Shown piece after piece: positions 21,306-35,868 of a stretch of 64,000 nt of DNA. The first letter of the stretch is position 1; each line of letters begins with the position of its first letter. Position numbers and translations under genes: made by a program. A model generated the notes under the pieces. It was not told the origin of the DNA and searched no databases. It was given only the letters and a program-made list of their open reading frames with translations. Source of the stretch: Agelaius tricolor (lineage: Eukaryota; Chordata; Aves; Passeriformes; Icteridae). Location of the stretch: contig JALJCS010000012.1 of assembly GCA_023055355.1 (NCBI GenBank), forward strand, positions 10,018,501 to 10,082,500. Direction: 5' to 3'.

Positions 21306-24300
21306 CTCACCATGGGGTGTAGTTAAAGGGGTTCAAATGTTTAGGTCACAAGGTCCAAATGAGTAACAAGGCTATTTATGTCTATATGTAAATATTTGTA
21401 AGAATAGTCTCATTCAGAGCTGGAGTTTCACAAAAAAATTCCATCTAAATATTGTATTCCATTTTCTGGTCAGCTGTATAATTCACATTAATCATTCTCC
21501 CAATAAACAGTTTCAATACTTTCCCCTTTATAAGGGTAAAAGTTCAAGAGCAATGTTGTTTATAAAGCATGCAAACACTGCATTCAAACCAGCATTATAA
21601 CTACCTAGCTGGAACATACAAAAAAAATCTTTTGACTTCAGCTGTGCAAATGCAAACCCTTGAATTTGTGACAGCTGTATTAGCCTCTTAGGAGAAGATT
21701 CACACATGGATTTAAGCACCTTTATGGAGCAGAAGCATTACTCAGTGATTCATGAGACACTCATCCTGTAAGTGCTCAGGCACTCACAGGACTACAGACA
21801 TTGTTAAATACAGAGTGCTCTTCTTAAGTGTGCAGAAAATAACAAGTTTGGTGTTTAAACCTTTCTCTCCAAAGCTGTTATGAATTCTCAAGCATGGCAG
21901 CACTGAGCACTGCAGCCCTTCTAAGATTCATTCTTCACATCCTCTCTCTGTTGAGTCATCAGACTCATTTTGGAAATTCTCATAAAATTCTAACATAGAA
22001 GCTGCAAGGAAAATCATGTCAAATCAATTTCAAGTTAATCTCAATCACTGGATGATTGATATGTTCTCAATTTCAAAATATGACTCCATTATCAATAGCA
22101 TTAAACATACATTGGTGAGAGGCTCCATTTGGTATGATGGATGCAATGTCATGCCTGATATAATTGTGACATCAACACTCTTGTAAATAGACTGAGGTCC
22201 ATTGTCACAAAAACCAGATCTCTGCCATGTTTTGCATTGGTGAAAGTGCACATAATCACCCAAATTAAACTACAGCTCAAGCAGCCTCTTCCCTTTTAAA
22301 GTAGAAATTCTCTATTCCATGTAGCACTTGACAAGTGTGCATCATTAGAACCACCTCTTTAGTTTAAAAAATTGGCAGAAAATTTAAATATAAAATAGCA
22401 GAAGCTTAAGGTAATTGTGATCACAGTCTTAATTTAGGAATATTCAGAGCAGCTTGAAACTTCTAGTAAGTGCTCCACCTGCACATTTTCCACTGTACTT
22501 ATAGATGATACTAAAGGCAAGATTAATTGTCTTCATTCTTTTAATTCTCACTTTCATGTCCCATACCTCCACAGCACATACTCTTCTTTCACAGTAAGCA
22601 TATTTTACCATTTGTGGAAGTCAACCAGGTCAAGATCCCGACCTTTCCATTTTTAAATGCTGTTTTTTCATGATACTCTATACAAAGTGTACTTGGCATT
22701 GAGGATTGCATTCCAGGATCCTCTTTTTTCTTTTCTAAATACGTAGTCTGCTTGATTTTTCTACTGCTTGAAATGACTAATAGGATAGGTCTTGTGATCT
22801 CTAAATTTAAATTTTAAAATGCATTTGGTCTGCTACCTCACAGGTAAAAATTCCCAATGGAAAAGAGCTGGCATGAGAATTGAATCCAACCATAATTTAA
22901 TGGATAATCCTCTTGGGTGAAATCTGGATTTTTTTGTCATATTTTTTTTTTTTAAAAGCAGATGTTGCACAAATGTTTTTTTCCTTCATGAAAATGCAGA
23001 GCACATAGACAATAAGATCAATGGTATAAAACAATAAACAGCAAAACCAGCCAACCTGACTTTACTTCTGCCAAAACTCTTGGGCACTGCATATTCACAA
23101 ACAGTCAACTCTCTGGAAAAGGAAGACATAACCATAACCAAGAATGAAGCTGGAAACAGAAATAAGGCAGAATGCCCATTATATAGTTCAGTCATTTTTA
23201 TAAAGGTAGACATAGATTTCAATAGAGTACAGGTCCAGTTTCAAGCAGGAGGAAGTAAAGGCTGAACCTACTACTGCCCCTTTTTTTAGGTGGTTTGTTG
23301 GGATGCAGCAAGATCCTATAGCAATGTACTGCTGCCACGGTGGGAAGCAGCTGCTGGAGACTGGAAATTCTGCATGACCAGATGGGAGTGAAAAGGATAA
23401 ATGTGTTGGACATGATTCAGTACTTTCCTTTGGGAGGAAAGAACTTTTTTTCTTTCTTGCTCCATTTGAGAAAAAAAAAAGAAAAAAAAGGCTAGATGTT
23501 CATAGTCAGAGCACTCAAATTGTGGAAGAGGCTGTTCAGGAAATGCATCCACCAGCTTGCACATCCCTAAATACAGCCTGGAACATCAGGGAGTGGCCTC
23601 TGCCCTTATCATTGACTTCCTCCCACCACCCTGACTGCACAGGGGGAGGAATTGTCCTCAAATGTCACAGGAAAAGCAGAGACCTTTCCTCTGCTCCCTC
23701 TCAGACTCCTGTTCTATTGCTGTGCTGGAAAAGTGAGTAGGAGCCACAGCAGCAGCCCTGTGCAGTCTTGTCCCTACCACAAACACTCACACGCTAGCTA
23801 CTAAAGCCTGCTCCTTGAAGTGGAAACGTGGTCACATCATGTGGCTTTAGGGTAAGCTTTGTTCTCTATTTCCACTCTTGCCTCTCACACAAAGTGGTTG
23901 AAATAATTTTTCGTTTCACTTCGTGAGCAAACACTCACAGTGAGACCTAATCTTCTCACTGTCTTCTCCACCAGAATGCACAAAGATTTAAGATGTCTCC
24001 CACAATCCCTCTGAAATCTTGTCTGGACACTGCGAGAACACTTTTGCCAGAGTTGATTTAGTTGTGGAAAACACTCAGATTGATGTAATCTGGCTCTTTA
24101 TAAAACATCCAGAGACTTGAATTTTCCAAGTTAGAAGACTCTTGGGCCCACTCCTGCTTCTGAGTCAGAAGGGTTGAACAAAGTGCTACACCATAAACAT
24201 GTGTCAGAAAAAAATGTAAACAGGCATTCTGAAATTTACTTTCCAGAGGTTAGTTTTGCTAAAATTTGCTGCTTTCTTCTTCACTTACAAGGAAACTTGT

Positions 24301-27229
24301 GGAATAAGAAAAAGAAGATAGTCAAGTTATCTTCTCTCTGTCCTATTCAGTGACAAACAGCTAAAATACTAAAAACCCTCAACAACCCAGAGGGATGCAT
24401 TGGCAGGAGAAAGGGGAAAATGTCATCCCTGAAGTATAAACTCTTTGCTCAGCAGCTGATTGTAACCAATTTATGTGAGTGAAAATCCAGAGTTTTATCT
24501 AGTTTCTGTGACTATAAGAGCTGCCACTGGGTCCAATTTACTTGTACCACATAAAGTTTGTATGCCCTCGAGCAATCACTTGATATTTACAAACAGCAAT
24601 ACTAGAATGGCAATAGGTTTACTTTTAACTTAAATTTAGACACTTAATAAATTAAAAATAATTGTATTTTAAACAAAAATCCTTTCACCTATCCAGCAAC
24701 AAGGCTAATTTGAGGTCAAGCTCAGATTGTAACTCATAAGATGTAAATGAAAGCAGCAGGTTTTATAGCATATTCCACACTGGAGAATCAAATGAGTTCT
24801 TTCTGATGGACTTCTTGAATCTTTGGAGGGCATCACAAAATCTATAAACAGAAGTTCTAATACAGTAACAGAGAACAAAAATACTAATAAATTATTAGAA
24901 AGTGATTTGTTCTTAAATGACAGCACAGATGGGCACCATAGCTACATAACATCCAATGGAGAGAGCTACCCATGGAGACCAACTGAAAATCTGAACAGGA
25001 ACTTCTGCCAGCATCAGTCAATGTAAAATAATTCTGCTCCTCTGTCTGTAACAATGGCAGGTGCCAAAACATCTCTCTTTCTGTACTCATAAATAAAAAC
25101 ATTCAGCAAGATGGAATAATAAGTTACTCTGCTTAGGGTAACTCTATATACTTAATGTAACTAGAGAAGAGTGTTAAAAACTGGCCTGCAACTGTACTCT
25201 GAAGCTGTTATCAGATTCTGGCTTTTATTTGATAGTAACCACACATCATGTTATTGAGACTGACCAAATCTCATTAAATAAATGCACTAATTTTACTGGA
25301 CTCTGACATTCTCTCCTTCATAAGCGAGAGGGACTCACAAGTAACTTACTACTGAAGTACATCTTTAACATGAGGGAAAAAGTCTCTCCTGAAGTGTACA
25401 CACATATTCTCATTCAACTTCCACAGATTAATTAATGTGGCAGAGGGGAAAGATGCATATACTGCATGTAAGGGAGGATTTTTACAGCAATTACCACCTT
25501 CTTTTTTCTATATGATACCTTTTCTGTTACCATCTCTGCAGTGGAACACAGAGTCACTCATTTCCCCAGTGCAGAAAATTAAGTTTAAAAGAAAGCCTTC
25601 CCTCCCTGTTACCTCCTATAGTGCAAACAGTCATGTAGAATATTCTTGGCCCACCTTTGCCTTCAACATGCCATGATAGTAAACCACTTGGTTTTTTAAT
25701 CTTACTTACTGCTACCATTATGTGACAGGTCCCTGTAGCCTCCAGGCCCAAATGAGGTTCCACTACAGACCACTGTGTCTCATTAGTTTCTAAGGCAATA
25801 AAATACTGGGAATGACTCATGGGTGGATCAGAGACAAGCAAACAGAAATTCTTCTACTCACATTTGGAGAATTGGTGGGACAGGAAAACTGGAAATGCTT
25901 TGGCAATACAAGCAGCAGGTAGAGTTCAGAGCAGGTGCCATTTTCTTAAGCAATGGTTCTTAAAAGAAAACTACATTCAAAAAGCTGAAAAAAGATGCAA
26001 CTTGAAATGTGTCACACATAAAAGATAACAGCAGAAAATGCAAGTATAACAGGCTGCATTAGTGCACTGCCTGGGACTTGATACTGCAGATTCACAAAGG
26101 CATTTACTGTGTGTGTATTTCTCCTAGAGCAGTGGGCTCAGTAGCCAGATATCAAGACCTAAAAACCAGTCTCTAGCCTCAGCCTCTGCCTACATGATAA
26201 ACTGTCCAGGTGACTTTGACTGCAGTTCTGGATCCATCACAATTAGACTACTGCTCTGTTTTCTGAGCTGCTTCATCTTCCTTAAAGCCATCTCTTCAAC
26301 TTTGGAATGAGACATTTTTTCCCTGCTCAGCCAGAAGACCTGAAATACTTAATAGCTCCTTTGAGGGACAATAACAAAAACATCAGGGGCTGACATCAGG
26401 ATTGCTTTTATGACTATTTAATATTTATTTATGACTAGTGGCACATTAATAATTATAGTTCCCTGGATTCCCTGTTTAACATGCAGGGGGTCTCTGACTG
26501 TGTCCTTAAATGTTGTTTTATGTGGACCCCAACAACTTACAATTTCTGGGCCCACCTTCTCAGTGCCTTCCATTTACACAAAAGTGGAATGATGCATGCA
26601 AATCAGACATAACACATGCCATAAACAAAAATGGGGATATTGCAGTCATTCCCTCCCCATAGATGCACAGTGTAAATTCCCTTTTAAAGCTCTATCCCTA
26701 CCCAGATTTCACCTGGGGGGTGACACTTGAGTTTCTGCCAGCTGATTAGTCACAGGTGGAAGATAAACTCTGTCCCTCTAAATGGTTTCCCACCTATAGT
26801 GAAAGTTACAATTAGATGATTAAACAAGAATATTATTAATCCATTAATCCTAAAAGCCCAATTCACTTGTCATTATTTATTCCATTTTACATTCTCTCTT
26901 TTCACCTCAATTTACCTCAGATTAGGTAAGGAAGCCTTTATGTAGAAAAGATGTAAGGGCATAGGGGTCATAAGAGTTTACATCTTTTTTTGGAGGCAGG
27001 GCCAAGGATATCCTCAAGGCTTGGTGTTAGGTCTCTTTCCTCCACACACCCTTTGCCTTCTTTTCTTCCTGGACTAAACTCTTTCATTTTTCTCATCACT
27101 GAGAGATCTGTCCTCACAGTAACATCACCATCTTGATACTCCCATTGAGGTGTCAGACACTCCTGCATCTTTCTTCCTGTTTCATATTTGAGTACCCAAT
27201 TTCTCTGAAATGCAATGTTTTGGACCTGG
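21306..27229. other. Intergenic DNA, no recognised feature
   Basis: This is AT-rich sequence with a T12 run (22942-22953) and, at 23445-23490, facing T-rich and A-rich tracts that could fold back. No exon-like or transposon-like segment was recognised. Confidence 0.5.
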
Positions 27230-27660
27230 ACTGAATGTCAAGTGGTGAATTTCAGACCATTTTTTAAATTTCTCAATATGCTGGTTTTCTACATCAAAGT
27301 ACTGCAACCCTTCCCTGCACAGCTTCATCTACAAATGTTAATAGACCATCTTTGTTCTACTCTTATGTCAGTAGCCAAGAGATACATTACAATTAAGCTG
27401 AGGACAGCTTTCTCTTGAAATTTCCTTCTGTTTTAGCAAACCAATTGACACCTGACCTTTGGACTGTTTTCAGCTGGTCATGTACTCAACTAATGATGAT
27501 TTCATCTAGATTCTGCTGCCTTAGTCTGTTTATGAAAATGTCACGTGAGAATGTGTTCTCAGTGTGCCACGTATCTGATATAGCACGGCCCTGCTCTGGA
27601 AAGTCAGCTGGTCTGTCAAAGAAGAAAATTTTACTGCCTGAATGCAAATGCTTTGACATA
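27230..27660 (-). mobile_element. Ancient CR1/L3-like LINE, decayed reverse-transcriptase region
   Basis: On the minus strand a decayed frame reads HTENTFSRDIFINRLRQQNL, which aligns with the CR1-clade RT stretch FDTVPHDILINKL and the residues after it. On the plus strand the segment GATTTCATCTAGATTCTG then GTTTATGAAAATGTCACGTG, and TCTGTCAAAGAAGAAAATTT further right, keep the order of the antisense of old amniote CR1/L3 elements. More degraded matching sequence extends left to about 27230, around CTTCATCTACAAATGTTAAT. It is truncated at both ends, has frame breaks and is far older than the CR1 fragments at 1 and 35765. The subfamily cannot be given without alignment. Confidence 0.72.
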
Positions 27661-30600
27661 TCTATTGCTAAGGCAATTTGGGCTACAGAGTGCACAGAGA
27701 ATAAACAAGATGCAAATCCCCCCACAGATATATATACCTCTCCTCTTCTGGGTAATTGCTAGTGCCTCTAGTTTTTCATGCCCTCTCTGTCTCAATCCTT
27801 ATTTGTTTGCTGCCTGCACCTAAAAGGCAACAGTATTCCAGCTTTTTATTGGAGCAGGGAAATGGAGAGATGGGAGGCCATTCACTTCCAGCTTTCCCAT
27901 GTGCTCTGAGCAGCCTGTGGCCATGTCCAAGTGTAACTCCAGCACCCTGCTGCTTTTAAGAGACAGACACATGGTCACACAGTGATAAGGGACTGAAAAA
28001 TCCTCAGGAAAGCTGGAAAGGTGCTGTAGAGTGTCTGTGATGTCCTTCTGCACTGCAGACACTCTGGGCTGAGGGCTGTGTACCTCAACCCTAGAGACGT
28101 TTATTAGGGCTTTATCCTGGGAGAGAGGGATTCAGATTAACTCACCTAAATAGAAAGCTGATCTGGGATTTCCAGCATTTCAGATGCGTGCCCTAGCCAT
28201 GGAGCTGCTGGATAAGGCATGCATGCTATTTCTTTTCACTGCTGTGGGATGTTCTCCACAAGATCCCTGCCCCAATCTGTCAGGCAGGCCTGGAATGCAT
28301 CAGCCTGTGCCCTGCAGATGAGTAAATCAGAAAAATGCAGACTGTGAATCCTAAAAGGGGCTAAAGCATTGCTTTTGTGCACTGATACTAAATACTTACT
28401 AAAGTGAGACATTGGGGGGCATTTCAAGAAGCCAGAATGTGATGACTTGGGACACTGGTACAAGTTTAGCAGAGTCATAGTCTTCCAAATTTTGAATTTT
28501 TAATGAAGTAGCAGTCAAGTACTTCAACTTTAAATAGTATTAAATCCCATTGTCAGTCAGTGACATTTTTTATGCTGTGCTCTAAAACAATTATCTAGAA
28601 TGTTCCAGTGATGCAACATTTAGCTATTCCTGTACGTGACTCCTGGAGATCAGGGATTTTAAGTCAGTGTAAAAATATAACCCCCTCCCACACACATTGT
28701 CTTTGTATATAGGACAGCAACGCTCAAGAGCTGTCCTGCAGGCAACAAGAGAATTGGAGATTAAAGTAGTACACAAATAAAATGAATTCAGTATATGAAC
28801 TCATAAAAGTTTAAGAGTTTTTCCCAGTGAAAGCCTTTCAAATAGAAGTATCATACATTTAAAATTTTACAACTCTTCTGTTTAAAATCAGAAGGAAAAA
28901 GTCAGACTGGTTAGAATTTGGAATGCCCTGCAATTCTTTATTTCTCATTCCACTCAGCATATCTTTGGGTAAATTAGTCCTGTTGATATCATCTTCACAT
29001 GTCAGACTGTTACATGTCTCTTTTTATATGAAATACCAGATATTAGTACAGTAGCCAACTTCCTCCCAGTCTTTGCTTGCTTACAATTAGAACTGACTTA
29101 CATTTAGTCTATATTTAACCCTCTTATTTTTTATTATCATATTTAAACTTGTTGCCCAACCTATGGATATAAAAAATTACATTCTCAGTTTTTCATCTGA
29201 TGTTTTCAAACTTTCTCTGAAGTTGTGAAGCTACATAGACATAAACACAAATGTCACATGCACAGTCATGCAAGAGAAACACCAGTATTTAAGTGAGAAA
29301 ATAACATTAACAAGGTAAAAAACAAATGCATCTCCTCTTAACATAGATTTACATAAAAAGGAAAGCAGAAAATTACTTGCCAAAATGGTCAATATCAGAA
29401 TGCAATACTTTCAGGTATCAAGGGAAGACTTGAAGGCAGCAAGTGGCATGCCCTGGCATGGATTTTTAGAGCAAAAACAATAGTGAATTTCTTTGGACGA
29501 GATCAGAAATCTAGTTTAAAAAGTAGCTGTAGTATTTGACATAAAAAACTTCAGCATTCCTACATAATGCCAAAATGCAAGGACATGTTCATTCTTTTTG
29601 AAGCCTCTTGTCTTTGTGTATTTCCAGAGAGCTGAACTGGTTTTGTACAAAGGTATTGCTTCAGCCAGACACAGAGCAGTTACTGCTGCTGACACTATGG
29701 CCAAAGGAATGGGAAACATGGCTTTGAAATCTCTCAAAAAAGGGAAAAACTTTTCCAATCCACTATTTTCTACACAACCAGTCCCAATTCAAAATACCAA
29801 AATGGTTTAAAGAGGACAATTTAGAGCAAGGAATTCCTGGACACCTTTTGCTTAGGAAATGTGTATTGAAACAAACAGCCACAACTGAGCACCCTCCTAT
29901 GCACTCCATGTGCTCTGAGCAACTTATTTCCAGACCCATCACCAAACTGTGTTGCTCAGGTGCTGTGGCAGCAGTTTGGTGGGGTTTGCAGGAGCACAAC
30001 TTTGCACCTAAATCACCCAAATTCCAGCTGGCTTCATGCTGGGTAGCAAATCCAGTTATAAATCAGTGCAGTCTTCATCTGATGGTTAGGAGACTCCAGG
30101 AGAGCCACCAGCTCAGAGCAGCCCCAAACACACAGAGATTTTAAACTACCTGCTGTTTTCAAGAGATAAAATGGGAAAGAAATAATGGTCTGCAATATCA
30201 CAACTGCTTTTTCAGAAAGGCAAACATTAGAACATCCATCTAGAGTTATGACCTAGAAAAATGCCTACATGATCTTCTGTGCCAGATTTTCTGCATGTTT
30301 TTCATGGAGGTGCAAGCCACCACCAACAGTCTACCCACAAGGTCTGCATTTTGAGGACATTTTGCCTCACATGAACCATTTGTAGGCATTCTTTTCTATC
30401 AGACTTAAAGTTCTACTTTCTTCCAAACTTAAATTCTACCCCTCTCTCAGCTCAAGTAGAAGTCAAAGTACTGTATAATGGTGCTAGCAGAACATGCAAA
30501 TCACAATGACTGGAAAAGGGAAGCTGGGGCAGGGTGGCACAGTGAGGGAAAGAGAAGTCCTAGTGCTTCAGAAATGGGGAGGGAGAGACACTGCAACTGT

Positions 30601-33600
30601 GGGCTGGCACTGCTCTGTGCCTGCCTGGGACCTGTGCGTTCCCATAAGAGCAGGCACTTTATAAGGAAGTGAAGAAAGGAAGAACAAAAGCATCAACTAC
30701 AATCTTTAAGGTTTTTCTTTAGCTTCAAAACCCCTGTGTTTCACATAGTACATTTCTTTCTTCAGTTTTGATCCAGCCATTTTCCCCCTTCAGAGTCTTA
30801 AATGCTTTCCATATGTTTAACATTCTTCTAATGTATTTTCCATCTATATAATGCATTGTCTATTCTATTTCTATTCAGCCACTTTGTCTAATCAGCAGGA
30901 CACTCTCTCTGATCCAATAACTAATTTGCCAGCATAAGGCTGGAACTCCTCTGTTATCTAGGAGTACTCCTATTACTAAGAGTAATTTGCTAATATACTA
31001 TAGGTAGCACTTCAGATGCTGGTGTCCTTGCTTTTGCAATATTAATTACTAAGAATCATATTCCACAATGCTCTAGGTTACAGCTGCCCCAAAACATATG
31101 CTTATAATTTCCTCCTGGGTTGAAACTTCCCCAGCATAAATTATTTTCTTGTGATCCCAATCTGTGTAAGTGTTCTGGTGCCCAGGACAGTCTGAAGTAT
31201 ATTGGATTGCATTTGTTTCAATTTAGCAGTCCTTGTTGATTAATAGCTCTTAACTCATCTCACACAATTTCCTCCAAGTATTCAGATAATCCATCTTCTT
31301 CTGCCAGTGTTAAATTAAAGCATCATCTCTCCTTTAGAGAATATCATGGAGAAGTTCCCACTCCCCAGAACTAATACGGTATTTCATAACTCTCTCCTAG
31401 GTGTCCTTACCCAAGCCATTCACAGCTTAATGAACTTCTGCTCCCAGATTGTTTTCCTTCAGGAGCTTTTTATCCCCCAGACCATTCTGTGCAGAATAGA
31501 CACCTGGAGGTCCAAATAGGGAAATAAATTGTTTGCTCTGGTTTGGTTATTGGAACCAAAACTAGCAGAGGACTGCTCAGGCTCAGACAGCAGCAGGTGG
31601 AGGGCATGGAAGTAATGTGGGAAGAACATTCAAGCATGTCCTGCCACCCCTTGGCTGCCTTCCAGACCCACAGCAATTCTGCAGCTCTTGTTACATGGGC
31701 TCTCCCATTGGAGCACATAGTCCTTGAACCACTTCCTCCATGTTTCTGTACAATTCATCTGTTTTCTACACTTCTCACTATGCCAGACAGGCTTCTAAAT
31801 ACAACCCCTCAGACAGCTACAGGCTGCTGGCTTTGCTCCTTGAAGGCAGTTCAGAAATGGAATAAGGTTGTGTGATGTATCTTGAGAGGGGTGAGCGTGT
31901 GGGCTGAGCCAAACCCCCATTACAGCAAATCTGTCACATCAGGCTCTCCCTGGGAAGTCACTGCTGGGCTGGCAGCAAGGCCTGGGCCATCCAGGTGACT
32001 GGGAAGTCACAGGGTGCCAGCACCAGCTCTTGAGCTGCTGAGGTGGGACTGTATGAAATGCTGGCACCCTCATCTGTGACACACCTGAGTCAGGGAAAAG
32101 CAGAGCAGGTAAGGATCACTGGAAGGAAGTGCCCATGTCCTGTGTCTGCTGAACTGTCCTTTCAGACTAAACTGCAAAATGCTTCTCCCTTGTTTCTTTT
32201 CTGATGTCTAAGAACTACAGAAATATGTTCTTATTCTCTGACTTATTCTGTGTAGGAACATAAATCAGCTCCAGATCAGGCTCTGCTATTCCAAAGCTCT
32301 TCACACAATGGCAGGGATTACTCAATAGCACTGTGGTGGATTTAACATGTGAAAATTAGACATGGGGAAAAGAGCTACAATTAAGATTAGTGATGTGTGG
32401 CCCTAAAGTGAGAAATATTTTTAGGCCAAATGTGAAGGACTAAGTAAGCCAGTAGAGTACTTATGAGCTCCCTCTTGAGGTGTGGGGCTTGAACCTGAAG
32501 GTGGCTCAGTAGGCTGGTGAAATCAGAACATGAGAGCAACACTTTTCTTTCCAGGTTTTTTTATGCAAGTTTTTTTTTCCCTCAGCTCCTCTTCAAGTAC
32601 ACTGGAATAGAAAGCATGACATGCTCTGAAATAATTTTGATAGTGTGTAATTTGGGAACTGTTTTAAATGCAAAAAAACTTAAAGAAGTACACTAGGACA
32701 GCTTATGGTAGACTGTGAGCCTCCCCATGTTCTTTAACAGTTTGCAAAGAAAGATGCAGGGCACTGCTGCTCTGGTCATTCCAAAGCACACCATAAAGTA
32801 CAGCTACTGTGGTGTCCATAGTTACCTTTTCCAGTTATTTAGTCATCCTTCTTTCTACTCATTTTTTCTTAGAATCATAAGCTCTATCTCCCATCACCAC
32901 CTGTCAGATAATAGAATTTGGATATTTCCTCACCCATCTATCATCTTTGTAGGGGTATCTGTGGTAGATCTTGGCCAGAAATCTGGCTTGTTAGTCTTTT
33001 CCTAACACCAGCATATACTTAAGCAACCAACACTTCAGCTGTACAACCAGAGGAATGATCTTCTTGTCTCTCATGCCAGCTCAGTGCTGGGCTCCTCATT
33101 TCTACTAAAATTACCAGGACTTAGCAGCTACTATATGTGCCTTTGAAAATTCCAGATTATCTCTGCACAGCTTATGAAGACAAAACACTAATAGGGCACA
33201 TAGTAATTGCCATGATAGAACAAGGAAAAATCCAAGCATCTTGATTTGAGGCACTTTGGAGAAAAAAACTCTGCTAGGTTCTATACATATTATCATTCTC
33301 AATAGCTTAATAGAGCAAGTTGCTGCTGCACACCGAGTGCTTACTAACTGTTACCAAAGCTGACTTCATTAATCGTTCTGCATAAATTCAGACAAAATTC
33401 TAGAAAGAATTTAGCACTGAGAAGGAAACAATTCCTCATGTTAGTGACTCTACAATCTGTTCATCCTGCTGTGCTCATCAAACTTGACAGCCATTTTCAG
33501 AACCAGCAACTCATTTTAAGTTTGCATTTCAGGAAACTTTCCAATATAGAAACGCCAAAATAGAAGAGCATTCCCCTCCAAACAATGATGCCACGAGTGC

Positions 33601-35036
33601 TGAAAATGGACTGTTTAAATTATTTAAAACCTTCAGCTTGGGTGGGGCTGAGGAGGGATTGCCCAGTCTGTAGTTCCTCGGAGCATCAGTAGGTTGCAGC
33701 AGAGTGTTAAGTACAGCCTGGGACGAGGGTGTTCAAAGGGCAGGAGCATCACAGGACACTGCTGTCACAAAATGAGACTGAAGCCAACACAGCGATGTCT
33801 TGGGAGATATGTAGGAGAATTTTGCTGAACAGACCTGAACCTTAAGAGGGTGGGCTTTAAATTACCATACATCCAGAACTTGTGTTTTCTTAGGATGCCA
33901 GTGTTAGTCTTGGAGCCTCATCATCTGCCAGTGACATGATTGACATCACTGATTTGGGAAAGGGAAGTTTCATTTCTGTGGTACCATCTCTGCAATTTGG
34001 TTTGGATTCAGGAAGGGAAATGCTGCCATTAGATGTTTTTCTCCATAGAACACTACAGTGCAACCCAGCAATTTATGGGAGAAAGAAAATAGGAAAAATC
34101 AAAGCAACAGATTAATATGATACAGTAGTTGTACAAAAAGTAAATTCTGGCAAAGTAAAAACAACACAGTCTAGTACTGCAATAATAAAACTACCATACA
34201 GAATTGTTTGTCTCTTGATGATACATTTGGATATAAGAAAAAAGAGAACTTCAATCAAGGCTCCCAGCAGTTATTAGTGGGGTCTCTGTTCCCTTCAATT
34301 GTCCTTTTTCTCTAATTTGATTGTAAATAATAACCCCACAGCTGTGTCTTCTGTAACCAATTCCATCTCTCTGGGTTCCTATATTTAGCCTACGTACAAG
34401 CATGCGCAAAAAGTAACAAAGGCACGAAGAATGCTGCTTAGCCTTTAGCAAAATCATACAAAAGAGCTAATGAAGCTCACTCTAATAAGCTTTACTGAAT
34501 GACCAGCTGTAAACCTTCATTTGTATTCCACAACAGGAATACTCGGAGAATGTTACCCTTTCTCTAAAGGTATCAAGTTACTCCCTTTCCAAAGTATCAC
34601 ACTTCAATGAGTAACAAAGATTTCTTGCAAACTGAAAGCAATGCCATTGCCAGAAGTGGCCCTGTGCAACTGGTCAAAGGATGCTTCTCCATACAAAAAA
34701 ATTTCAGGTAATAAAACTTCCACTTCTCTATTTTTAGCTAATCAGCAGGTTACCTGAAAAAATAAACATCACATAACTATGCTGGTACTGATAACGACAT
34801 CTTCCTTTTCCCAATTTCTTCTTTGTCTGCATCATATCCTACACTAAACCTACCATTTCTGTGCTGTTGTGCTACCAATGAAGCCAGTAGCCAGTTATTC
34901 CAGTTGCAGGGGAATATGACTTAGGGACTCATGCTTCTGTACTGTCAAGCTGTGGACACTCTGGCTAACATCACTTATAGCAACCTTGGTGCATCCCCTG
35001 TCCTAATGAACAAATGGTATCCAGAGGAGCCACATA
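27661..35036. other. Intergenic DNA, no recognised feature
   Basis: This is AT-rich sequence with a GC-richer patch at about 31900-32110, which contains a short direct repeat of TGGGAAGTCAC. Open frames are at most about 110 codons and unrecognised. A few degenerate transposon pieces may be present but none can be named. Confidence 0.5.
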
Positions 35037-35042
35037 CTGTGC

Positions 35043-35404
35043 TGTCACAGCACATGTTGCAGTTGAGATGGCCATAATACACAGAGTGCCACCACACAAT
35101 TTCAGAAGGCTTTAAACATTTGCAGAGTAACACCATACCACATCAGAAGACCTCAGGTTTCTGCCCAGAGGAACATCATGACACTTCAGAAGGCTGCAAG
35201 CAACTGCCCTTCTTGTTCTTTAGCCCAGCCTTTTATCCCCTCCTGTTGATGCACTGCACCTGTGTGCCCTCTGCTCCCTTTGGTGGTTAGTCAGTGCCCC
35301 TGGGCACTCCATGGCTCATTGCTGTCAGTGCTGCTCACAGCTGTGCCCATTGGGATGAGGATCCCAGAGTCCCACTCCCAATTACCACAAACTGTGTGCC
35401 TACA
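35043..35404 (-). mobile_element. Solo LTR, copy 2 (ERV family A)
   Basis: The element has the same TGTCACAGC...GTGCCTACA termini as copy 1 and is 362 bp long. It differs from copy 1 by scattered substitutions and a small deletion. The flanks are CTGTGC (35037-35042) and CTGTGT (35405-35410), a 6-bp target duplication with one mismatch. The TATA-like GGATAAAAGG lies at 35238-35229 on the minus strand. There is no internal retroviral sequence. It lies about 19 kb upstream of the DOCK10 start in the DOCK10 sense. Confidence 0.87.
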
Positions 35405-35764
35405 CTGTGTTATTTGAGAGTTTACACAGCTGTGTTACAGCACTGATACTTGCCTGTAAGCAGGGCAAGTACAGAAAGATTAAAGTTCCTCTAAGGAGCA
35501 TATGAATTATGGCTGTCTACTGCCAGTATTGTCTTCTCCTGACAGAGCCTGGGACCAGAGAACACCAAAGGAGTGAAGGTAGAGCTGGTGGCTCTTCTTC
35601 CAACCACCCTAGGGAGCAGCTGCCAGATCCAGGCCTCAGCTCCCAAAGCCCAAATGAAAATATTAATGCACATTTGTGTTGTAGCATGAAGGGCCCACAC
35701 ACCACAGTGAGCTACACTTGGTAGCTGCCTGTTTGGGGTGCCAGCACAGCAAACTGAAGACATT
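35405..35764. other. Spacer between LTR copy 2 and a CR1 fragment
   Basis: Nothing recognisable lies in this 360-bp stretch. Composition is average and the open frames overlap on both strands without similarity to known proteins. Confidence 0.45.
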
Positions 35765-35868
35765 GATGAGATGAACTCTGTAGAGGGCCACCAAAATGGT
35801 CAGGGGGCTGGTGCATTCCCCTCCTGCATATTCTGGGACTGAATGGGGACAGTTCTGTGGAGGCCCAT
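35765..35868 (+). mobile_element. CR1 LINE fragment
   Basis: AGAGGGCCACCAAAATGGTC followed by AGGGGGCTGG matches the CR1 segment that encodes the end of ORF2 (consensus GAGGGCCACCAAGATGATCA then GAGGGCTGGAGCA). The next 60 bases follow CR1 loosely. It is truncated at both ends and sits in plus orientation. Confidence 0.75.
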
